NCBI GenBank assembly: GCA_030615235.1
Contig: JAUWZR010000071.1
Span: 1 to 10,421 of the forward strand
Direction of reading: 5' to 3'
DNA from: Promethearchaeota archaeon
GTDB taxonomy: Archaea > Asgardarchaeota > Lokiarchaeia > Sigyniarchaeales > SOKP01
DNA length: 10,421 nucleotides
Shown: one piece after another, positions 5,613-10,421 of the stretch
How positions within the stretch are numbered: the stretch's first letter is position 1
Layout: every line of letters begins with the position of its first letter
Translations under genes and position numbers: made by a program
The notes under the pieces: generated by a model
The model's database searches: none
Told to the model about the DNA's origin: nothing
The model's input: the letters and a program-made list of their open reading frames with translations, nothing else

Positions 5613-6254
5613 ATGCAATATATAGTAACTATGAAAAAAGTAGCAGTTTCAATACACGCAACCGATGATTTTAACACAGATATCATTAAAGAGTTGAAGG
5701 GACTTGATTACATACATGTAGATGTGTCAGATGGGGAATTTACATCTTTTCAAAACCTTAATTTAGAAGTATTCCGAATTTTACAAGAGAGGTATGACTT
5801 ACCGATCATAGCTCATATGATGGTCAACAACCCTTCTGAATTTATAGAGCAAATCATTGAATTCGTCGATATCTTTACTTTTCATAAAGAGATTGTCGGA
5901 GATATAGATGCAATAATTAGAAGCGTAAAAAAGAAGAACAAGAAAGTAGGTTTAGCAATCAATCCTGATACAAATATATCAGAGATTCTGTCCTACTTAG
6001 GATCTATTGATTTAGTCTTAGTAATGTCAGTCAACCCGGGTGGTTCTGGGCAAAAGTTCATTCCTAATTCCGTCGAAAAAGTAAATCAGCTAAGAGAATT
6101 TAAAAAGAAACATAATTTTCTTATAGATATCGATGGAGGAATTAACCTTAAAAACGCTCCAAAATTAAATGTTGATATTATAAGTAGTACAAGTACAATC
6201 TTGAACGCGAAGGACCCTAATAAAGTTATAGAATCATTAAAGAATATTAATTAA
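5613..6254 (+). CDS. rpe: ribulose-phosphate 3-epimerase family protein
   Basis: Encodes 213 residues, a TIM-barrel of the Rpe family that interconverts xylulose-5-P and ribulose-5-P. Metal and acid/base positions are present: His35 and Asp37 in YIHVDVSDGEF, His68 in IAHMMV, and Asp174 in LIDIDGGI. INPDT (116-120) and VMSVNPGGSGQKFI (137-150, phosphate/loop motif) also fit. Deviations: the usual N-terminal SILSADF is SIHATDDF, so the substrate Ser is not obviously kept, and the last phosphate loop is SSTSTIL instead of GSAIF. A related sugar phosphate (for example a hexulose 6-P) therefore cannot be excluded, but the neighbours rpiA and xylulokinase favour pentose phosphate. ATG at 5613 is the first start; ATG at 5631 (MKKVAVSIHA) fits the family's usual length better. 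The stop overlaps the opposing kinase stop by 4 bases. Confidence 0.88.
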   Translation: MQYIVTMKKVAVSIHATDDFNTDIIKELKGLDYIHVDVSDGEFTSFQNLNLEVFRILQERYDLPIIAHMMVNNPSEFIEQIIEFVDIFTFHKEIVGDIDAIIRSVKKKNKKVGLAINPDTNISEILSYLGSIDLVLVMSVNPGGSGQKFIPNSVEKVNQLREFKKKHNFLIDIDGGINLKNAPKLNVDIISSTSTILNAKDPNKVIESLKNIN

Positions 6255-7894
6255 CTCTGCTTATCTCTTTTGTTTTTGAAGTATTTTTTAATAAAGTTTT
6301 GTCGAGACAGTTCTGGATCTTCTCCGTTCCTTAAAATATGATCTTCGTATTTTTGATAAATAGTAAGCATGTCATTATATAATAACTCATACTTTTTGTC
6401 AGGGTAAATTATGACGCTTTCTTCTTTTTTTAAAAAGCCCTCTACCAACTCAGTCCAATCAAAACTTTGATTTTTCGAATTGTAGTAGGACTTGGCACTA
6501 CGAAGAGCTGCACCTAGTGCTGCTGAATTCGTTGCTTCAAATTGGAGTATCTTAGTCTTAAATATATTTGCTGCTATTTTTAAAATTGCTAAATTTGTTG
6601 ATGCGCCCCCAGTAGCGTATATTTCTTCTGGGGGTTCTTGAGTCCATTCAGAATGTATTTTCATCGAAAGAAATTGTGCTTCAATAACTGCTCTAACATT
6701 TCCTTCCAAATCAGTATCATCGAAACCGAATCGATGAACTTTAGGCTTTGAAACAAGAGGTACGATTTCAGGGGAAAAATAAGGAAGCATAATTTTACCG
6801 TAATTTCCTGGGGGTGTTTTCGCTAAAATGTTTGAAAAGTCAGTCCAATTCAGGTTAAAACTATCTTTAACTTTCTCTCTTGCAAGAGAACCATTTTTAT
6901 AGCAGATTAATCCCATATAATCCCCAGTGGGAGCTCCAAAAACATGGCCCTCACCACTTAAGTCAACGGATAGGTCTTTTAAATAAGTAAAGTAAGTATC
7001 GCTAGTACCTAAACTGATCGCTGCTTTTCCTTTTCCTGTAAGACCTACTCCAATTAAGCTACTAGGATTATCCCCTGACCATGGAATAAGGAGTGTTTCT
7101 GAAGAAAATCCATAACGATCAACAAAGAATGGGGCTATTTTGCCAATAATACTAAGGGGACTTGTTAATGGAGGTAATTTTTTCTTTAATTCTGGAGCTG
7201 TGGAGTTTAAAGCTCTATTATCCCATTCTTTAGTTCTAATATTCATTAAATTCATCCCAGCTCCATCTGAATGTTCAATTGGAGAGTTTTTTCCTAGTAA
7301 AATTGATGAAAGAAAAGAACTTACGAGATGAATTACTGAAGTTTGTGCGTAATAATCGTAATTATCTTTATAAAATTTCCTAATTTGAGGTCCAGAAAAC
7401 CTTTCAAATGTGTTTGATCCTGTAATTTGTATTGTAGACTTTAATCCCCCGAGTTGATTTCGGATTTCTTCACACTCTTTAGTGGTACTAAAATCCATCC
7501 AGACGGGACTAGTCTCTCTTGAAAATGCTCCCTTAATTTGACTTACTAAAGTTTTTTCTTTATTTAAATTCTTCAAGGTTGATTCAAAAGATTTGTTTAG
7601 GTAAACGGTTCCATGTTGCTGACCCGATCCAGTAATTAGTTTTATATCATTCAACGGTAAGTCTTCCTGCAAAAAAATAGTAAATAATAGTTCTAATGCT
7701 TCTACCCACATTAAAGGGTTAGAGTGAACAACTTTACCATCATCAGAAGTATATACTCCATGTTGAGTACCGTATTGAGGTAAATTTACATCAAAATTAA
7801 TGCTATGTGAAAATATAGTTTTTTTTTGTTGGAAATCTATGAGAATACCTGTGAAACTCTGTGTCGAACAATCTAGACCAAGAAAGTAATCCAT
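6251..7894 (-). CDS. xylB: xylulokinase, eukaryotic XYLB-like FGGY kinase
   Basis: Encodes 547 residues, a complete two-lobed FGGY-family kinase that phosphorylates D-xylulose to xylulose-5-P with ATP. Asp8 in LGLDCSTQS is the N-lobe phosphate motif. GSGQQHG (89-95), PVWMDFSTT (130-138), FERFSGPQIRK (163-173) and SDGAGMNLM (209-217) are xylulokinase sugar-site signatures. WSGDNPSSLIG (272-282) holds the catalytic base Asp275. SLGTSDT (294-300) and ATGGAS (427-432) bind ATP. Bacterial XylB is about 480-500 residues. The length, the LPQYGTQHGVY motif and CYKNGSLARE (331-340) follow, from memory, human XYLB and related plant/yeast enzymes more closely than E. coli XylB. It is convergent with rpe, whose product pathway it feeds. 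ATG at 7894 follows 59 bases that hold a T-rich stretch and a TATA-like element, so it is probably transcribed on its own. Confidence 0.93.
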   Translation of the reverse strand: MDYFLGLDCSTQSFTGILIDFQQKKTIFSHSINFDVNLPQYGTQHGVYTSDDGKVVHSNPLMWVEALELLFTIFLQEDLPLNDIKLITGSGQQHGTVYLNKSFESTLKNLNKEKTLVSQIKGAFSRETSPVWMDFSTTKECEEIRNQLGGLKSTIQITGSNTFERFSGPQIRKFYKDNYDYYAQTSVIHLVSSFLSSILLGKNSPIEHSDGAGMNLMNIRTKEWDNRALNSTAPELKKKLPPLTSPLSIIGKIAPFFVDRYGFSSETLLIPWSGDNPSSLIGVGLTGKGKAAISLGTSDTYFTYLKDLSVDLSGEGHVFGAPTGDYMGLICYKNGSLAREKVKDSFNLNWTDFSNILAKTPPGNYGKIMLPYFSPEIVPLVSKPKVHRFGFDDTDLEGNVRAVIEAQFLSMKIHSEWTQEPPEEIYATGGASTNLAILKIAANIFKTKILQFEATNSAALGAALRSAKSYYNSKNQSFDWTELVEGFLKKEESVIIYPDKKYELLYNDMLTIYQKYEDHILRNGEDPELSRQNFIKKYFKNKRDKQS

Positions 7895-7935
7895 AGTGTT
7901 ATATTTTTTTTACCATTAATGAATCTTTTTTAGAA

Positions 7936-7953
7936 TAATATAAAAAAAATAAA
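7936..7953 (-). promoter_or_regulatory. combined poly-T terminator of the upstream gene and TATA element of xylB
   Basis: Directly after the TAA at 7954-7956 the minus strand reads TTTATTTTTTTTATATTA. The eight-T run can end the preceding transcript, and TTTTTATATTA is TATA-like, about 42-52 bases before the xylulokinase ATG at 7894. The two signals overlap, so which one works here is open. Confidence 0.4.
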
Positions 7954-10421
7954 TTAGTCGTGAAATGTTAAAGATTTTCCACAACTGGGACAAAAATTTT
8001 GTTGAGTAGTTAAGCCGTAACCACAATAAGGACAATAGGAAACTAATCCTTGGGGATAATTATGAGTTTCTGGTGATACGCCATTACCATAATAACTCTC
8101 TGAAGGTTTTGATAAATAAGATTTCCTTTTCTTTCTAAAATACATTGCAACACCCAGAATTAGAGCAATCACAACAACCACACCTATAACGATTAGAACT
8201 AACAATAAGTCTAGAGGAAGCGATGGCTCTATTAACACAACTATTAAGAAATCTTCGGATTCTCCTTCACTATCGAAAGCTGTTATTAATATGAATGCTA
8301 AATAACCGTCTTGAGAGACCTGATCAAATTGGGAAGCAGTAGATAATTGTTTAGGTCCAGTTATAGTGGAAAATTCCATTGTGTAAGGAATTAGAAAACT
8401 TCCAGTATGCATATTCGAACTCGATTCGTAAGTCATCTCAGAAAAGATGTAGGTTCTAGGATTAATAGGAACTATTGTCTTATCTTCTGAGATAGATGCG
8501 ATAAAAATGTTTACTGAAACCCTCATCTCAGAACTATTTTGGTCTTCGTATGTAACGGAATCCGTTATGTTTATTCGGAAGTCAAGAAGTGAGCCTTGTG
8601 ATATTGTATACACATTTAGACTATCATCATCGTGAGTTTCATCAAAAGTAATTGATTGCGAATTATCTATTAGGATTGTGGAACTTTCTTCTACGAATTC
8701 AGGGGGATTATTGTTGATTAACGATACAAGTCTTGGAGAATGCGAATTGTAATAATTGGAATCCGGGTTGAAAGGAACGACATAAAAAATAACAAACCCA
8801 GGTATATCTGTAGATGTTAGGTTGTAAACATAAGAATATTCAAAAAGATTGTTTAATAAGGGGAAAGTTTTATTAACGGTTCCTTTTTCAGTGTAATAAG
8901 TTAAGGGATACAGCGATAAATAAGCAGTTGCATTGTAAGTAGTACCATCGAGAGTAGCATCGATGTTTAGCGAATCAATACCATTTCTTTCAAGATCTGT
9001 AGTTGTTATTATGCTTGATATCTGGGGTACCATACTATTATTATAATATAAAATTTTAGATGATTTCTTGTAAGTTTGCGAGCCAATTGTTATATTTACA
9101 TCAATAGTATAAGGTTTTGTGTTTGGGGAAGGTAGAAAAATAGAATGATTAATCGCGATCCCTTCTGAACTTGAAATCATTTTAATCGATTTAAAATAGC
9201 TGTCGTTTTGTAGAGAAACATTAAGATAAGAATTCAATACTGTGGAACTAACAGGAGCGTCTAAGTTTTGGTTTTTTATGTAGAGCGAGAGGTTTATTTG
9301 AGAGGTCGGAGTGTTTTCAGAATCTACAATAATTTCTATAGAGACATTTTCGCTATCGAAGAAAAAATCCATTAGATTTCGCGTTAGAATTGAATGATCT
9401 TGTTTATACACTTGTGAATCGTAAAGATCTGTAGTCCAATGAAGATCTCCAAATGCTACAAAACGACCTCCTCCAGACGGATTATGATCGTATGCAGCAG
9501 CGATGGTTTTACCCTTTGTTGAAGCAATTGATTCTGCATTCCCTATAACGCTTAAAGTACTTCCATATTCCCATGAAAACTTACTTACACCTTGAAAAAT
9601 CAAAGAATTATTAAAACTTGTTATGGATTGAGTAGAAACAGTCGCCCCAACCCCGATCCATTCTTCATTGGCTACATTTTCTTCGTTAATCGTGATTCCT
9701 AGATCGATATACGAGAATAATTCATTAATGTTCTCAACACATAAGTCTTGATATCGAGTCCCTAAAAATAGCAAATTTCCTCCATTTTCGAAATAATTTT
9801 TCAAATTTTTAAATTCCAATGGATTATAAGGTAAGATAGGATTTTGTAATACCACCAAATCGTACTGAGCCAATCGCTCTTCAGTCAAAATAGAGTTTTC
9901 CAAATCACTATCGTAATTAGGAGTCCAAAATTCTGCTAAATAATCTGTAGAGATGTTGAGATGCGAGAGATCTTTCATCCAAGCGTAAGAATCCATCTGG
10001 TAAAACGAAAGTTCAGGAAACCAATCATTCAATCCATGGTAAGACTCCATTAAAATTTTATGCTCAGGGAAACGCACATCTATTGATATCGTAATTGTGT
10101 CATACGCTCTCATACCAGATGTAATGTTTAATTCGAAAGTTTGTAAGCCAGGTGTAGCGTTTATGTTTATTTCTACTCTGAGCGCAACGAATTGAACCCC
10201 AGCGTTGTTAAAAATTATCTGAGATTTATCTAAAGATAAAGAAATCCCATCAATATAGTTCGTATGGTTAACATTTAAAGTATTATTAGTGCCAGATATA
10301 ACCGTTAAATTAAATTCTTGTATATCTCCTGGAAAATTTATTAAATCGAAAGGTTTTATAGGTAACTCGTCGGGCGAAAGTTTGGCAACATTATTAATGT
10401 TTGAGTAGGTTGTATTTAAAT
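7954..10421 (-). CDS. large membrane-anchored extracellular protein, site-1-protease (S8 subtilase) C-terminal-like, with cytoplasmic zinc ribbon; 5' end outside the window
   Basis: The minus-strand frame is open from the window edge to TAA at 7954-7956, at least 821 residues; ATG at 10113 is internal. In order: a beta-sandwich (10120-10421), then an alpha/beta domain at about 9358-10062 with ILMESYHGLNDWF, AQYDLVVLQN, YFENGGNLLFLG and GGGRFVAFGD. This domain is like a class I glutamine amidotransferase fold, and its motif order matches (from memory) the region after the subtilisin domain in MBTPS1/SKI-1, e.g. 'YHNLRYP', 'NELLS' and 'GGGRIVLYGD'. Sequon-rich beta-sandwich domains follow. A single membrane span (8137-8220) is followed by RKKRK and a cytoplasmic tail ending in a zinc ribbon (CPYCG and CPSCG, 7981-8034). 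The topology is outside-N, inside-C. The protease triad, if present, lies upstream off-window, so peptidase activity is inferred. A non-catalytic surface protein with the same domain is the alternative. Confidence 0.75.
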   Translation of the reverse strand, partial: LNTTYSNINNVAKLSPDELPIKPFDLINFPGDIQEFNLTVISGTNNTLNVNHTNYIDGISLSLDKSQIIFNNAGVQFVALRVEININATPGLQTFELNITSGMRAYDTITISIDVRFPEHKILMESYHGLNDWFPELSFYQMDSYAWMKDLSHLNISTDYLAEFWTPNYDSDLENSILTEERLAQYDLVVLQNPILPYNPLEFKNLKNYFENGGNLLFLGTRYQDLCVENINELFSYIDLGITINEENVANEEWIGVGATVSTQSITSFNNSLIFQGVSKFSWEYGSTLSVIGNAESIASTKGKTIAAAYDHNPSGGGRFVAFGDLHWTTDLYDSQVYKQDHSILTRNLMDFFFDSENVSIEIIVDSENTPTSQINLSLYIKNQNLDAPVSSTVLNSYLNVSLQNDSYFKSIKMISSSEGIAINHSIFLPSPNTKPYTIDVNITIGSQTYKKSSKILYYNNSMVPQISSIITTTDLERNGIDSLNIDATLDGTTYNATAYLSLYPLTYYTEKGTVNKTFPLLNNLFEYSYVYNLTSTDIPGFVIFYVVPFNPDSNYYNSHSPRLVSLINNNPPEFVEESSTILIDNSQSITFDETHDDDSLNVYTISQGSLLDFRINITDSVTYEDQNSSEMRVSVNIFIASISEDKTIVPINPRTYIFSEMTYESSSNMHTGSFLIPYTMEFSTITGPKQLSTASQFDQVSQDGYLAFILITAFDSEGESEDFLIVVLIEPSLPLDLLLVLIVIGVVVVIALILGVAMYFRKKRKSYLSKPSESYYGNGVSPETHNYPQGLVSYCPYCGYGLTTQQNFCPSCGKSLTFHD

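Noticed and set aside
7954..10113. Reading the large protein as starting at the ATG at 10113
   Set aside because: Translation upstream of 10113 stays open in the same frame for 102 more codons to the window edge and continues a beta-sandwich. No signal peptide follows the Met at 10113, though the protein has an extracellular design.
1..10421. CRISPR arrays, insertion sequences, defence systems or prophage genes
   Set aside because: No regularly spaced repeats, terminal inverted repeats, transposase, integrase or nuclease motifs were found; the genes are metabolic, structural or surface proteins.

Overview
The window is AT-rich, with short archaeal-type promoters, poly-T terminators and many N-glycosylation sequons in its predicted secreted proteins. 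It most likely comes from an archaeon of the Asgard group, in the broad sense of Loki-/Heimdall-like lineages. The grounds are an archaeal methanogen-type PurE, a TPR protein ending in a winged-helix-like domain, a secreted beta-helix protein of a style common in those genomes, and two proteins with strikingly eukaryote-like relatives (an XYLB-type xylulokinase and a site-1-protease-like C-terminal region). There is no rRNA or other phylogenetic marker here, so this placement is inference.

Left part (1-2782): the end of a possible GNAT acetyltransferase and a TPR protein read rightwards. Facing them on the minus strand are a 35-residue single-span membrane protein, a dodecin-like protein without a standard start codon, and a secreted right-handed beta-helix protein with three C-terminal membrane spans. 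A GC-rich island at 1536-1603 lies between the last two and is unexplained.

Middle (2974-7894): a complete thiolase on the minus strand is divergent from a compact plus-strand operon purE-rpiA-rpe. The operon meets, tail to tail, a xylulokinase gene on the minus strand; the two stop codons share one TTAA. XylB, Rpe and RpiA together make a full route from D-xylulose through xylulose-5-P and ribulose-5-P to ribose-5-P, the precursor of PRPP. PurE uses PRPP-derived intermediates in purine synthesis, so the block reads as a pentose-to-purine supply module.

Right end (7954-10421): one long minus-strand gene runs off the window. It is not a 719-residue protein starting at 10113, because the frame stays open to the edge. 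Visible parts, in protein order, are a beta-sandwich, a class-I-glutamine-amidotransferase-like alpha/beta domain resembling the region after the protease domain of eukaryotic site-1 protease (MBTPS1/SKI-1), further beta-sandwich domains, one membrane span and a cytoplasmic four-cysteine zinc ribbon. The catalytic subtilisin domain, if there is one, would lie beyond position 10421.

The most notable items are the site-1-protease-like gene, the xylulose-to-purine gene block with its eukaryote-type kinase, and two small genes (the dodecin-like protein and the 35-residue membrane protein) that length- or start-based gene calling would miss. I saw no CRISPR array, insertion sequence or tRNA.
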